From Paracoccus cavernae (GTDB lineage Bacteria > Pseudomonadota > Alphaproteobacteria > Rhodobacterales > Rhodobacteraceae), in assembly GCA_030410095.1 (NCBI GenBank), contig JAUFRC010000001.1:384501-448500 (forward strand): a stretch of DNA of 64,000 nucleotides. Reading direction: 5' to 3'. The translations under genes were made by a program, and so were the position numbers. A model generated the notes under the pieces. It worked only from the letters and a program-made list of their open reading frames with translations, was not told the origin of the DNA and made no database searches. Below are positions 50,467 to 60,375 of the stretch, piece by piece. Each line of letters begins with the position of its first letter. The first letter of the stretch is position 1.

Positions 50467-51291
50467 GCTCGGGATCCTTGGGCGGAGAAACTGTGGTCGG
50501 GGTCGGGAAGCGGCGCGCGCGGACATCGGCGGCATAGGCCGCGACGGCGGCTTCAGGATCGCGGCCGAGTTCGGCATAGCGCTTGACGAATTTCGGACGG
50601 AAGTCGGTGAAAAGGCCCAGCACATCGTCGATCACCAGCACCTGACCGTCGCAATCGGCACCCGCGCCGATGCCGATGGTGGGAATGGCGATCTCTTGCG
50701 TGATGCGCGCGCCGAGCTCGGCCGGGATCTTTTCCAGCACGACCGAAAAGGCCCCGCCGCGGCCAGCGCCACCGCATCCGCGAGGATGCGCTCGCCGTCG
50801 TCGCCGCGTCCCTGCACCTTGTAGCCGCCAAGCGCATTGACCGCCTGCGGCGTCAGCCCGACATGGCCCATGACCGGAATGCCGCGTTCGACCAGAAAGG
50901 CCACGGTCTGCGCCATATGCCGCCCGCCTTCCAGCTTGACCGCGTGGCAGCCGGTTTCGGCCATGAGCCGCGCGGCATTGCGGAAAGCCTGCGCGGGGCT
51001 TTCCTCGTAGGAGCCGAAGGGCATGTCGACGACCATGCAGGCATGATCGAGGCCGCGCGCGACGGCCTGGCCATGCATCACCATCATCTCCATCGTCACG
51101 CCAAGCGTCGAGGGCAGGCCGTGCAAGACCATGCCCACACTGTCTCCGACCAGCACCAGATCGCAGGCCTGATCGACCTGACGCGCGACGGGTGTGGTAT
51201 AGGCGGTCAGGCAGACGATCGGCACCGCGCCTTTGCGGGCGCGGATATCCTGCGGCGTCAGTCTGGCCTTGCGGTCTGGCGTGGCGCTCAT
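50463..51291 (-). CDS. panB: 3-methyl-2-oxobutanoate hydroxymethyltransferase PanB
   Basis: About 276 residues. First step of pantothenate synthesis, using methylene-tetrahydrofolate. Motifs are [71 protein letters not shown] and [20 protein letters not shown]. Bases are missing at the G run about 50756-50759 and near 50493-50496; the second repair gives the end [13 protein letters not shown] and the ATGA overlap with panC. GGGAGAAG precedes the ATG. Confidence 0.95.
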
Positions 51292-51693
51292 CTTCTTCTC
51301 CCTTGCAGGCGACCCCAGGCGTTGCGCCCGTCGGGGAGCGGATGCGGGCGACCGGCTCGCGCGAGCGCCGCCGCATGCGGGGTAGCTTGAATTCTCCTTG
51401 CGCCCTTTAACCTTAGGCGGGCCGACAAATCCACATGAAAGGTGGAAGTAGCTTTACGGGGGTTAACCGGCTGCGGCAGCCGGCGGAAGTCTTGCGCGGC
51501 GGCCGATCGCGGGCCGCGAGACGCCGTTGCGGCAACTCCTCTAGACATAAGTTCGCGGCCGGATGCGGGGCGGGCTTGCCTTCCGCCTGATCTCGGACAT
51601 TCTGTCATCGAGAAACGCGACGACTCGCATGCCGGATGACTGGGCCGACCCCGAACCGCAGGATGCAAACCGGACGCATAACGGAGGAATGTC
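51292..51693. other. Gene-free divergent region between panB and the aminotransferase
   Basis: About 400 bases without a convincing gene. It contains TTAACC-type sequence around 51408-51465 and a small inverted pair CCAC/GTGG at about 51432-51445. Both flanking promoters must lie here; no known operator was recognised. Confidence 0.45.
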
Positions 51694-53073
51694 ATGTCCA
51701 GATCGAATTCGACCGCCAATCGCGACATCGCGCATCACCTGCACCCCTATACCAATGCCGCGCGCCATGCCGAAACCGGCCCGATCGTGATCGAGCGCGG
51801 CGAGGGGATCTATGTCTTCGACGATCAGGGCAACCGCTATATCGAGGCGCTCGCAGGCCTCTGGAGCGTGGCGGTCGGCTTTGGCGAGCAACGTCTGGTC
51901 GATGCCGCGACCGCGCAGCTGGGCAAATTGCCCTTCTACCATACCTTCGCCCATAAATCGAACCTGCCCGCGATCGAACTGGCTGAAAAGCTTGCGGAAA
52001 TCACGCCGGAAGGGCTCAATCACGCCTTCTTCACCAATTCGGGTTCCGAGGCCAACGACACCATCATCAAGATGGTCTGGTATTACAACAATGCGCTCGG
52101 CCGGCCGGAAAAGAAGAAATTCCTCGCCCGCAACGGCGGCTATCACGGCGTGACCGTGGCCTCGGCGAGCCTCACGGGGCTGGTCAACAACCACCGCGAT
52201 TTCGATCTGCCAGCGATCCCCGTGCGCCATCTGACCTGCCCGCATTTCTACCGCTACGGCAACCCCGGCGAGACCGAGGCGCAGTTCCTCGACCGTCTCA
52301 TGGCCGAGTTGGAGACGGTGATCGCCGAAGAGGGCGCCGAGACCATCGCGGCCTTCATCGGCGAGCCGATCATGTCGGCGGGGGCGTTCTGCCGCCGCCC
52401 GAGGGCTATTGGGCCCGTGTGCAGGAGATCTGCCGCAAGCACGACATTCTGGTCGTGGCCGACGAGGTGATCACCGGTTTCGGCCGCCTCGGCACGCCGT
52501 TCGGGTCGGATTACTTCGGGATCAAGCCCGACCTCATGGCTTTGTCGAAACAGATCACCTCGTCCTACCAGCCTTTGGCTGCGGTGATGATTTCCGATCG
52601 TGTTTTCGAGGTCATCGCCAAAAACAGCGGCAAGATCGGGACCTTCGGTCATGGCTACACCGCCTCGGGCCATCCGGTCGCGACTGCGGTGGGGGTCGAG
52701 AACCTCAAGGTGATCGAGGAACGCGGGCTGGTCGAGAATGCCGCCAAAATGGGCGCGATCCTGCAGGAGCGGCTGCGCAAGCTGGCGGATCATCCGCTGG
52801 TCGGCGAGGTGCGCGGCATCGGCCTGCTGGCTGCGGTCGAGCTGGTCGCCAACAAGGAAACCCGCGAGAAGTTCCCCGAACCGGGCAAGGTCGGCGGCTA
52901 TTTCTTCGCGCGCGCGCAAACATGGCCTGATCGTGCGCAACATCCTCGACAGCCTCGCCTTCTGCCCGCCGCTGATCATCAACGAGGCGCAGATCGACGA
53001 GATGCTGCAGGCCTTCGAGGCGACGCTGAAGGATACTGCCGAATGGATCGCGGCGGGACAGCCGAGCGCCTGA
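51694..53073 (+). CDS. Class III aminotransferase (aspartate aminotransferase family)
   Basis: About 459 residues, a PLP enzyme of the omega-amino-acid:pyruvate type. Motifs are YIEALAGLWSVAVGFGEQRL, FTNSGSEANDTIIKM (phosphate contact), FLARNGGYHGVTVASASLTG, VVADEVITGFGRLGTPFGS (PLP aspartate) and LMALSKQITSSYQPLAAVM (PLP-binding lysine). Bases are missing at the G run near 52380-52384 and near 52917; the corrected C-terminus is HGLIVRNILDSLAFCPPL onward. The ATG has GGAGG upstream. Related enzymes transfer amino groups from polyamines, taurine or beta-alanine to pyruvate; the exact donor is not visible. Confidence 0.9.
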
Positions 53074-53086
53074 GCAGGACCGGGAC

Positions 53087-53851
53087 GTGACGAACAGCTT
53101 TTCCGAAAACGGCGGCCCGCATGTGAACGGGCCGTCCGATGATGCCGCCGAACCCTTCCGCGAGACGATCGAGGCCCTGAGCAACGCTTGTGCCGACCTC
53201 GCCATGCCTGCTGGCGGGCAGATAGCCTTTGCACCGATCCGCCCCGATTGGGAGCGGCACACGTCCGACATTCTGCCCTCCTGCCTCGGCCATGCCGCGC
53301 CCAAGCGGAAACAGGAATTCGTCGCGGGCCGCCTTGCCGCTTTGGCCGCCTTGCGGGGCGCAGGTCTGGCCGATCCCGCGGTCCCCGCCATCGGTGCCGA
53401 CCGCCTGCCGGTCTGGCCCGAGGGCTGGCGCGGCAGCATCTCGCACGGGACCGAAATCGCGGTGGCGGTGGTGGTGCCGGACAAGGGGGAGGCAGATCCT
53501 CGGCCTCGATCTGGAGCCGGTGATGCCGCGCGATCTGGCGCAGCAACTTGCGGCCTCGCTCATGCCCGAGGCGCGGGCGGGCGGGCAGGGCATGCCCGCC
53601 GAGATCGAGATCACGCGCGTCTTTTCCGCCAAGGAGACGCTCTTCAAGGCGCTTTATCCGCAGGTCCGCGCGATCAAGGAGTTCTCGGCCGCGCGCGCGA
53701 TCTGGAACGGCGACGCGCTGAGCCTTGCCCTGACCGAACCTTGGGCCGAGGCGCTGCCCGAGGGCTCGTTTTCGCGATCGAGCAAAGGGTGGCGGCGGGT
53801 GTCGTCGTCTCGCTTTTGTCGGGCATTGCGCCGGATGCCCCTTCGACATAG
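53087..53851 (+). CDS. EntD/Sfp-like 4'-phosphopantetheinyl transferase
   Basis: About 254 residues. It transfers 4'-phosphopantetheine from CoA to carrier proteins. Visible motifs are KRKQEFVAGRLAALAALRG, GWRGSISHGTEIAVAVVV, ILGLDLEPVMPRDLAQQLA (Mg-binding aspartate and glutamate) and the typical FSAKETLFKALYP. One G appears extra at 53488-53492 and one is missing near 53763; together they restore one reading frame. The start is GTG 53087, 14 bases after the aminotransferase stop. No carrier-protein synthase is in the window. Confidence 0.85.
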   Translation: MTNSFSENGGPHVNGPSDDAAEPFRETIEALSNACADLAMPAGGQIAFAPIRPDWERHTSDILPSCLGHAAPKRKQEFVAGRLAALAALRGAGLADPAVPAIGADRLPVWPEGWRGSISHGTEIAVAVVVPDKGEADPRPRSGAGDAARSGAATCGLAHARGAGGRAGHARRDRDHARLFRQGDALQGALSAGPRDQGVLGRARDLERRRAEPCPDRTLGRGAARGLVFAIEQRVAAGVVVSLLSGIAPDAPST

Positions 53852-54206
53852 CGGGGCAGGGCCGGGAACGCTATTGTGAGCGCTCTTACGGAAAGCACGA
53901 GATTCGCCGAAAACCCGCATTTCCGGCCCTTAAAGCGACAATTCCAGCCATTTTGAGGGCTGTTTCGCAGCTTTCGGCCAAGAACGGTCTGGCCCCTGCG
54001 GCGAAGAATGCTATTCTGGCTGAATGGCTTTGCCGCATGCGCCCTGCATCGGCGGGCGGGTGTGGATGACCCTTCGCGCCGGCCCCCGCAGACAGGGCGT
54101 TGGCGGGCCATTGAACGGGTACTTCTGGCTACCTATTTAAGCAGTCAGCAGGGTCGTGCGCTGCCGCTTTTGGGGCCGCTTCCTTTGGCGAGAAAGGACT
54201 AATTGT
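53852..54206 (+). promoter_or_regulatory. Upstream region of lon with RpoH-type heat-shock promoter at 54110-54141
   Basis: No gene is seen in the 355 bases before lon. ATTG (54110-54113), 18 bases, then CCTATTTAAG (54132-54141) match the alphaproteobacterial sigma-32 pattern CTTG-N17/18-CYTATNTNNG at all but one fixed position. The lon ATG is 66 bases downstream. Lon is a classic heat-shock gene, which supports the call. Confidence 0.65.
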
Positions 54207-56624
54207 ATGAACCAATTCGCCCATAAGACCCATCCGGTCCTGCCGTTGCGGGACATCGTGGTCTTCCCGCACATGATCGTGCCGCTTTTTGTCGGGCGCG
54301 AGAAATCCGTTCGTGCCCTCGAGGCCGTGATGGAACAGGACCGCCCGATCCTTCTGGCGGCCCAGAAAGATGCCTCGGTCGACGAACCGGCGAAAGACGG
54401 CATCTACGAAACCGGCGTTTTGGCCAATGTGCTGCAGCTTCTGAAGCTTCCCGACGGGACCGTGAAGGTTCTGGTTGAGGGTCGTGAACGCGTGCGCATC
54501 ACCGAATTCGTCGAGAACGAGAATTATTTCGAAGCCGCAGCCGAACCTCTGGCCGAGGTCCCGGGCGATGCCGACAGCCTCGAAGCGCTGACGCGCACCG
54601 TCGACGAGGAATTCGAGCGCTATGTCAAAGTGCGCAAGAACATCCCCGAAGAGGTGATCACCGCCGTCGGTGAAGCCCGTGAACCCGCGCGTCTGGCCGA
54701 TCTGGTCAGCGGGCATCTGGGTATTGATGTGACGAAGAAACAGGATCTCCTCGAGACCCTGAACGTGGCCGAACGTCTGGAGAAGGTCTATGGCCTGATG
54801 CAGGGCGAGATGTCGGTACTTCAGGTCGAGAAGAAGATCAAGTCGCGCGTCAAGAACCAGATGGAGAAGACCCAGCGCGAATACTATCTGAACGAGCAAA
54901 TGAAGGCCATTCAGAAGGAGTTGGGCGAGGGTGACGACGGCTCGAACGAACTGACCGAGCTGGAAGAGAAAATCGCCGCGACCAAATTCAGCAAGGAGGC
55001 CCGCGAAAAGGCCGATGCCGAGCTGAAAAAGCTGAAGTCGATGTCGCCGATGTCGGCGGAAGCCACGGTCTCGCGCAACTATCTCGACTGGCTGCTGAGC
55101 CTGCCGTGGGGCGTGAAGTCGCGTACCCGCAAGGATCTGGGCAAAGCCGAAGAGGTGCTGGACGCCGATCACTACGGCCTTGAAAAGGTCAAGGAACGGA
55201 TCGTCGAATATCTCGCGGTGCAGAACCGTTCGACCAAGCTCAAGGGGCCGATCCTCTGCCTCGTCGGACCTCCGGGTGTGGGTAAAACCTCGCTGGGTCG
55301 TTCGGTCGCGAAAGCGACGGGTCGCGAATTCATCCGCATCTCGCTTGGCGGCGTGCGCGACGAATCCGAGATCCGCGGTCACCGTCGGACCTATATCGGC
55401 TCGATGCCCGGCAAGATCATCCAGGCGCTGAAGAAGGCGAAAACCACGAACCCGCTCATCCTGCTCGACGAAATCGACAAGATGGGGCAGGACTTCCGTG
55501 GCGACCCGGCTTCGGCAATGCTCGAGGTGCTTGATCCCGAACAGAACTCGACCTTCGTCGACCACTATCTCGAAGTGGAATACGATCTGTCGAACGTGAT
55601 GTTCGTGACCACGGCCAACAGCTACAACATGCCTGGCCCGCTTCTGGACCGGATGGAGATCATCTCCCTCTCGGGCTATACCGAGGATGAAAAGCTCGAA
55701 ATCGCGCGCCAGCACCTGCTCGACAAGCAAGTGAAGGCCAACGGTTTGCACAAGGGCGAATTCTCGGTGACCGACGAGGCGCTGACCCATGTCATCCGCT
55801 ACTACACCCGTGAAGCCGGTGTCCGTTCGCTCGAGCGGGAAATCGCGAAACTGGCCCGCAAGGCCGTGACCGAGATCCTCAAGGGCAAGGTCAAATCCGT
55901 CGACGTGACCCCCGCGAAGGCCGAAGAATATCTCGGCGTGCGCCGGTACCGTTACGGTCTGGCCGAGCTGGATGATCAGGTCGGTGTCGTGACCGGTCTG
56001 GCCTGGACGCAAGTCGGCGGCGATCTGTTGCAGATCGAGGCTTTGCGTCTGCCCGGCAAGGGACGGATGAAGACCACCGGCAAGCTCGGTGACGTGATGA
56101 AGGAATCGATTGAAGCCGCCTCGAGCTATGTCCGCTCGATCGCGCCCGAAATCGGGGTGAAGCCGACGGAGTTCGACCGCCGCGACATCCATGTTCACGT
56201 CCCCGAAGGCGCGACGCCGAAAGACGGGCCCTCGGCCGGTCTGGCCATGGTGACCTCGATCGTGTCGGTTCTGACGCAGATCCCGGTCCGCAAGGATATC
56301 GCCATGACCGGCGAAGTGACCTTGCGCGGGAATGCTCTGGCCATCGGCGGCTTGAAAGAGAAGCTGTTGGCGGCGCTGCGCGGCGGCATCAAGACGGTGC
56401 TGATTCCGGCCGATAACGAAAAGGACCTCGTCGATATTCCGGCGAATGTGAAGGAAGGGCTGAAGATCATCCCCGTCCGTCACGTCAAAGAGGTTCTCGA
56501 ACATGCTCTGGTGCGCGCGCCCGAGCCGATCGAATGGGACGAGGCCGCCGAAGAGGCAGCCGAGGCCAGCCGCCTTGCCGCGTTGCGCGGTGAAAACAAT
56601 AGCGGCTCGACCATCGCCCATTAA
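54207..56624 (+). CDS. lon: Endopeptidase La (Lon protease)
   Basis: An intact 805-residue ATP-dependent protease. The N-terminal substrate domain starts [20 protein letters not shown] and continues through a coiled-coil region ([19 protein letters not shown]). The AAA+ module has Walker [20 protein letters not shown], Walker [18 protein letters not shown] and the sensor region [19 protein letters not shown]. The C-terminal protease domain has the catalytic serine in [15 protein letters not shown] and the lysine in [19 protein letters not shown] 54207 follows AAAGGA. It degrades damaged and regulatory proteins. The absence of frameshifts over 2.4 kb contrasts with its neighbours. Confidence 0.98.
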   Translation: MNQFAHKTHPVLPLRDIVVFPHMIVPLFVGREKSVRALEAVMEQDRPILLAAQKDASVDEPAKDGIYETGVLANVLQLLKLPDGTVKVLVEGRERVRITEFVENENYFEAAAEPLAEVPGDADSLEALTRTVDEEFERYVKVRKNIPEEVITAVGEAREPARLADLVSGHLGIDVTKKQDLLETLNVAERLEKVYGLMQGEMSVLQVEKKIKSRVKNQMEKTQREYYLNEQMKAIQKELGEGDDGSNELTELEEKIAATKFSKEAREKADAELKKLKSMSPMSAEATVSRNYLDWLLSLPWGVKSRTRKDLGKAEEVLDADHYGLEKVKERIVEYLAVQNRSTKLKGPILCLVGPPGVGKTSLGRSVAKATGREFIRISLGGVRDESEIRGHRRTYIGSMPGKIIQALKKAKTTNPLILLDEIDKMGQDFRGDPASAMLEVLDPEQNSTFVDHYLEVEYDLSNVMFVTTANSYNMPGPLLDRMEIISLSGYTEDEKLEIARQHLLDKQVKANGLHKGEFSVTDEALTHVIRYYTREAGVRSLEREIAKLARKAVTEILKGKVKSVDVTPAKAEEYLGVRRYRYGLAELDDQVGVVTGLAWTQVGGDLLQIEALRLPGKGRMKTTGKLGDVMKESIEAASSYVRSIAPEIGVKPTEFDRRDIHVHVPEGATPKDGPSAGLAMVTSIVSVLTQIPVRKDIAMTGEVTLRGNALAIGGLKEKLLAALRGGIKTVLIPADNEKDLVDIPANVKEGLKIIPVRHVKEVLEHALVRAPEPIEWDEAAEEAAEASRLAALRGENNSGSTIAH

Positions 56625-56643
56625 GGCCCGAAGACAATGAAGG

Positions 56644-56669
56644 CGCGCAGGGGAAACCCTGCGCGTTTT
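56644..56669 (+). terminator. Rho-independent terminator after lon
   Basis: A nine-base stem CGCGCAGGG / CCCTGCGCG (56644-56652 with 56657-56665) with a GAAA loop is followed by TTTTC. It lies 20 bases past the lon stop. Confidence 0.85.
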
Positions 56670-56755
56670 CTTTGCGCGAACCCTGCAAAAAGCCCCCGTT
56701 TCGCATCAGATTCACCCTTGCGATGCCGGGGCAGGGCGGCTATCTAGCCCTCGTG

Positions 56756-56830
56756 GGGCGATTAGCTCAGTGGTAGAGCGCTTCGTTCACATCGAAGATG
56801 TCAGGGGTTCAAATCCCTTATCGCCCACCA
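56756..56830 (+). tRNA. tRNA-Val (anticodon CAC)
   Basis: A complete 75-base cloverleaf with encoded CCA. The acceptor stem pairs GGGCGAT with ATCGCCC. The D-arm contains AGCTCAGTGGTAGAGC, the anticodon arm is CTTCG-TTCACAT-CGAAG with anticodon CAC, and the T-arm contains GGGGTTCAAATCCC. Phage-like genes start directly downstream and an integrase remnant points toward it, so its 3' half is the likely attachment site. Confidence 0.95.
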
Positions 56831-56894
56831 TTTCCTTATGAAAATCTAGTTAATTATGGCCTAGCGCCATGCCCAACACAAAGAGCTCCTCGGT

Positions 56895-57093
56895 TCACTG
56901 AACCTGGGTTCCGGATTTCAGCCTTGCAAAATCGAGCACGTCTGCGGCCTCTGTCAGGTGTTCGGGAACGAATCCCCGCATAGGTCGAACAGGTCATCGT
57001 CGTGTTGGTGCGGCCAAGGTGAACGCTCACCATGCCCGCGCTGTTCGCAAAGTTCTCGGTTTGCGATTGGTCGCCTGCTAGGGCTCGCGGCAT
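56895..57093 (-). pseudogene. Tyrosine-recombinase (phage integrase) C-terminal remnant
   Basis: The minus strand reads VSVHLGRTNTTMTCSTYAG, which resembles the box around the catalytic tyrosine of phage integrases (H-L-G-H-x-N-T-T-M-T-x-x-x-Y). After a one-base shift near 56977 it continues VPEHLTEAADVLDFARLKSG and stops at 56895. Only about 65 residues of the family can be traced; the upstream region to about 57190 no longer reads as integrase and contains stops. Position and orientation beside the tRNA 3' end are as expected for an integrase gene at an attL-like junction. It may be truncated, or more heavily affected by base errors than I can repair. Confidence 0.65.
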
Positions 57094-57389
57094 TCCTGCC
57101 CGGGGTGGACGTGAAGGTTTCTACGCGCGTCAACGACAGGGTTCTTGTATCGTCAGCCTAACGATCGAGGAGTACCGCTGCGTCCTCGCCGGCTTTGAAT
57201 GCCGCGTTCCCCTTCATTGGCTCTTGCTATGCTGGCGGCCACTCTGCGGCAAGGCGTTCCAGCCTGTAGCACAGTCTGCTCGTCCGCCACCGGTGGCGGC
57301 ATCGGGTTTGCCGCTTGCCTGCGCTGCCTGATCGGTCGGCACATATTGGCGCTCGCCCGCGGAGGAGGTGGCTACGCGACCTGCGAGTA

Positions 57390-57548
57390 ATGATCGAGCA
57401 GCGCATTGGGGCTGGACAGTTGTTGAAGTCCCCCGCGTTCCTTGATCGCTTCAATGACTGGCTGGAAGAACGCTATCCAGACGCGCTGCGACGGGAACAG
57501 TTCATCCGCACGGCGCTGGACGAATTTCAGGTTGAAAACAGCCTGTAA
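57390..57548 (+). CDS. Small hypothetical protein
   Basis: A 52-residue frame from ATG 57390 (MIEQRIGAGQLLKSPAFLDR, then a charged helix WLEERYPDALRREQFIRTAL). Amino-acid composition is protein-like, and GGAGGAGG occurs about 20 bases upstream. It may be the 3' end of a longer gene starting near 57199 with a frameshift. I do not recognise the family. The rest of 57094-57389 shows no gene I can support. Confidence 0.4.
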   Translation: MIEQRIGAGQLLKSPAFLDRFNDWLEERYPDALRREQFIRTALDEFQVENSL

Positions 57549-57571
57549 TCGGTTCCGTCGCTATCTGTCGT

Positions 57572-57621
57572 AACGACGGTTCACGACGGTTCACGACGGT
57601 TCACGACGGTTCACGACGGTC
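57572..57621 (+). repeat. Tandem 10-bp iteron-like repeats
   Basis: About five head-to-tail copies of the 10-base unit CACGACGGTT lie at 57572-57621, preceded by GTCGTAACGAC and followed by CGCGAACTGTCGTTACCG. The spacing of ten bases equals one DNA turn, as in replication iterons or clustered operators. An AT-richer patch and a DnaA box follow within 100 bases. Confidence 0.7.
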
Positions 57622-57704
57622 GCGAACTGTCGTTACCGAAAGGATAAGACAAGAAATGAAAAGAAACGATATTACGGGAAGCGCCTCGGAAAAGCGCTGA
57701 CCCC

Positions 57705-57713
57705 TGTGGATAA
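57705..57713 (-). promoter_or_regulatory. DnaA box near the iteron array
   Basis: TGTGGATAA (57705-57713) is a perfect consensus DnaA box on the minus strand (TTATCCACA). It lies 84 bases after the tandem 10-bp repeats. Together they look like a small replication origin of the element (inference). Confidence 0.5.
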
Positions 57714-57744
57714 CTTTAGATTTGCTGAGAATGGGGACATGGGG

Positions 57745-58303
57745 ATGAGTGAGAGTAAGTTGGCAAAGGGAGCGCGTGTTGATGCGTTGCTGTTTGAGCC
57801 ATTGTCAGGGTTGGCGCGCCCTAAGGGGTGAGCGCCGAGGTTCACGAAAAGGGGTTGCTGCGCTTGCGGTCGTTTCTCGCCTACCTGACTGACAAGAATA
57901 TGCAGGGATTGCGTGACGTAATCGCGCGCCATGCTGTTAAGGGGCGCTGGCCGGGCGAGGGCTTGTTCGTGCATGGGCATATGATCTGCAACTGCCCCCG
58001 CCTCGAGAATGCGACTATGCCCAAAGTCTCATGCGTTCGGCGATGGGGCGGCAGGCGGCGGTAGAGGGCTGGGCGGTCGAGTTGTTCCAAATCGCTAAGC
58101 GCCTTGGCCCGCCACCCGGTAAATACATCGTTCGCCAGCTTAAAGACGACGCCGAGGCCGCGCGTCGTCGTCGGGTTGTCGTGAGCGAAAACACCGTTGC
58201 AGGGATCGCGACTGAGGCCGAACGGACTTGGCTTGACGCCTATGAGGCAGATCTGGCCGAAATCTTGGAAATTCAATTGATGGCAGATGAGGCGGCGGCA
58301 TGA
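57745..58303 (+). CDS. Hypothetical phage-element protein
   Basis: About 187 residues after two repairs, from ATG 57745 (MSESKLAKGARVDALLFEPL). Frames change at the G run 57825-57828 and the C run near 57995-57999. The middle has LRLRSFLAYLTDKNMQGLRD, and the C-terminus a strongly helical charged part (WLDAYEADLAEILEIQLMAD). I do not recognise a family. Its position right after the putative origin could suggest a replication or regulatory role, but nothing in the sequence proves it. The stop overlaps the next start (ATGA). Confidence 0.6.
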
Positions 58304-59045
58304 GCGTGGTTGAGGGTGTTTGCGTTGTGGCTGCGGGGCGCGAGCGCGAGGCGGCGCGGCTTCGTTCGGAACGCGGTCGTTTGGATGAGGTGTTGGCGCG
58401 GGCGGCACTTCCCGTTGGTGTTAGCTCTAGAATAGTCGTTGCGCCTGCGCGGGGTCGGGTGGTCGGGGTCTCGCCGGTCAATGCGGTGCGTGACGCGAGT
58501 GGCGACTTCGGATGGCGGGTGGAGCCAATTGAGCTTTGGCAGGGCGTCAAGGCGGCGCGGGAGAATGACGTTTTCGAGGATCTTGCCCGTCGCGCACGTC
58601 GGGCCGGTATGCCTGCGCCTTTTCAGCCTTGGCAGGTGGATGCAGCGCGGCGCTATCGGGCGCTGGTCGAGATGCATGCGGCGGGCGCGGTCAAGTGTGT
58701 GGGCTTGGAAGCGCAAGGCGGATCTGGCGGCGGCGGGTCTTTCATCGATGCTTTTTGGATGTTGGCCGCGAGATCGAGCGGCTTCGAGAGCGGATCGGTG
58801 GCGGTGCTGCTATGGTGGTGCGGCGCGTTCGACCGTCTAAGCGGGCGGATGCGGACCTTTGCACGGCATTTCGGTCGGCGCGCATTATCACCAATCGGCG
58901 GTTGGTAGATGCTGTTTGTCTGGATGGGCAGTCTTTGCGCGGTGTGCTTGAAGCGCATGGGTGGTCAACGGGTAGCAAAAATATCGTCGTGGTCAAGGAA
59001 GCGCTGGCGGGCGTTCTGGACGCGATGGCAGGCTGTGGGGATTGA
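58300..59045 (+). CDS. Hypothetical phage-element protein
   Basis: About 248 residues. The N-terminus MSVVEGVCVVAAGREREAAR is followed by SGDFGWRVEPIELWQGVKAA, FQPWQVDAARRYRALVEMHA and a glycine-rich linker, then DAFLDVGREIERLRERIGGG and a C-terminal region ending LEAHGWSTGSKNIVVVKEAL. A T is missing in the run near 58751-58755. The pattern of an aromatic QVDAARRYRALVE helix before a glycine linker occurs in uncharacterised Rhodobacteraceae phage proteins; no function can be assigned. Coupled to the gene before it by ATGA. Confidence 0.65.
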
Positions 59046-59142
59046 CGGCTTAGTACGCACGGATGTATGACATTCGCTAATCTCTAAAATTGTGCCCGCT
59101 CGGATCTTCCGTTGCGGGCATTGTCATTTCTGGGGGTGTTTC

Positions 59143-59513
59143 ATGGCACGTTTGGCGCAAATCCGGTCGCGTGTCCCTGCGATGCCCCGGCGTTCGTCGC
59201 TGGCTGGCGTGACTTCCGGCGGAGAGCTTCGCCGGTCGCGGGACGTAATCAATACTTGGCGGGCATGGTATCGGACGGCGCGTTGGCGCGCCTTGCGATG
59301 GCAGGTGCTTGAGGCTTCGGGCTTCTGTTGCGCGCGCTGTCGCTATCTGTCTGTCGACGGTCGGGCATCCGATATGGTCGCGGACCATATGCGCCCGCAT
59401 CGGGGCGATGAGGCTTTGTTCTGGGATCGGTCAAACCTGCAATGTCTTTGCAAGGCTTGCCATGACGGGGCCAAGCAGCGCGAGGAAAGGAAGGGGTGCC
59501 GGATGGCGAATGA
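59143..59513 (+). CDS. Phage HNH endonuclease
   Basis: About 123 residues from ATG 59143. The zinc-finger HNH pattern is clear: GFCCARCRYLSVDGR, then VADHMRPHRGDEALFWDRSN with the catalytic D-H pair, and LQCLCKACHDGAKQREE. Such nucleases sit beside terminase in HK97-type phages and are needed for DNA packaging. The literal frame runs to 59646 with an unlikely tail. Restoring a G in the run near 59493-59496 ends the protein ERKGVPDGE at 59513, overlapping the next ATG. Confidence 0.82.
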
Positions 59514-59864
59514 TGGCAATCGCTTCCATGAGGGTCGCGGTGGTGAGATTTGGGGCCGACCGGCCACCTTGTCGCGCGCATCTATGTGCAAGGTTTGGTT
59601 CTGTCCGACGCTGTTCGGGCGATGGGTGCGGTTCGCCGCGCTCTAGAGGCGGAGTTTGCGCCGGATGTGCCCGCACCCGGTGGCCCCTGCGGGCTGGGTG
59701 CGCCCCGCGTGGTGGTTCTAGCTCGGGTCGATGAGGTCTTTCCGGTTGAGGGGCGCGGTTGGGGAACCGCGTTTTTCCCGGATTTGAGGGGGGCGGGGGC
59801 AAAATCCCGCCCCCGAAAGTGCAGGAGACCTGCGCCCCTCTCATGCGTGGGATTTTTTTCGTGA
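59510..59864 (+). CDS. Small hypothetical phage protein (tentative, frameshifted)
   Basis: A possible gene from ATG 59510 (MMAIASMRVAVVRFGAD), shifting near 59559-59564 to HLVARIYVQGLVLSDAVRAM and APRVVVLARVDEVF, with a stop at 59864 that overlaps the GTG start of the next gene. Four-base overlaps on both sides favour a real gene; the arginine-rich C-terminus and the required shift count against it. Confidence 0.35.
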
Positions 59865-60375
59865 CGGAGATTTTTGACCTGTTCGGCAACCCTATGCGGG
59901 GTGGGTCGGGCAAGCGTGGGCGTCCTGCATTTCAATGGACGCCGGAATTATTCAATAAAATCAAGCTGATGCTTGCGCTTGGCTGGCCCAATGACCGGAT
60001 GGCGGGTGCGGTTGGGGTCAGTTCTGCGACTTTGAAGCGCCATTTTAGAGCCGAGCTTGCCGAGCGTGATGTTGCGCGGGATCAGCTGACTTTGCGCCGG
60101 TTTGAGTTGGCGATGCAGCAAGCAAACAAAGGCAACCTTGGCGCGGTCAAAGAGCTGGGCCGCATGGTCGATCAGAATGACGCGGCGCTTGCTGATGCGC
60201 GGATAAGGGCGGGGCAGTCGAGGGGGCGCGGGGGCCGGTCGAGGATGACGCGCCGAAAAAGGCGCTAGGGAAGAAAGAGGCTGCTTTGCAGGCTGCCGAG
60301 GCGGTGGCCGCTGGCGGGTCAACGCTTTGGGGTGACGATCTTACCCCCGGCATGGTCGGAGATAGGCCAAACTAA
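59861..60375 (+). CDS. Putative small terminase / packaging DNA-binding protein
   Basis: About 171 residues from GTG 59861 (VTEIFDLFGNP). The N-terminal half has GRPAFQWTPELFNKIKLMLA, then the helix-turn-helix NDRMAGAVGVSSATLKRHFR, a pattern common to small HTH proteins directly before large terminase. LAMQQANKGNLGAVKELGRM follows. A G is missing near 60214-60217; correction gives a Lys/Ala-rich tail and the end GSTLWGDDLTPGMVGDRPN at 60375, overlapping the terL ATG by one base (TAATG). An upstream ATG 59843 is possible. Confidence 0.7.

Noticed and set aside
1237..53851. Apparent pseudogenes throughout the catabolic region
   Set aside because: Frame breaks sit in homopolymers, flanking sequence stays conserved on both sides, and pan genes are hit too, so decay is less likely than base-calling error.
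54129..56621. 830-codon open frame antisense to lon
   Set aside because: It mirrors lon exactly, reads as a shadow of high-GC coding sequence, and has no ribosome site or family features.
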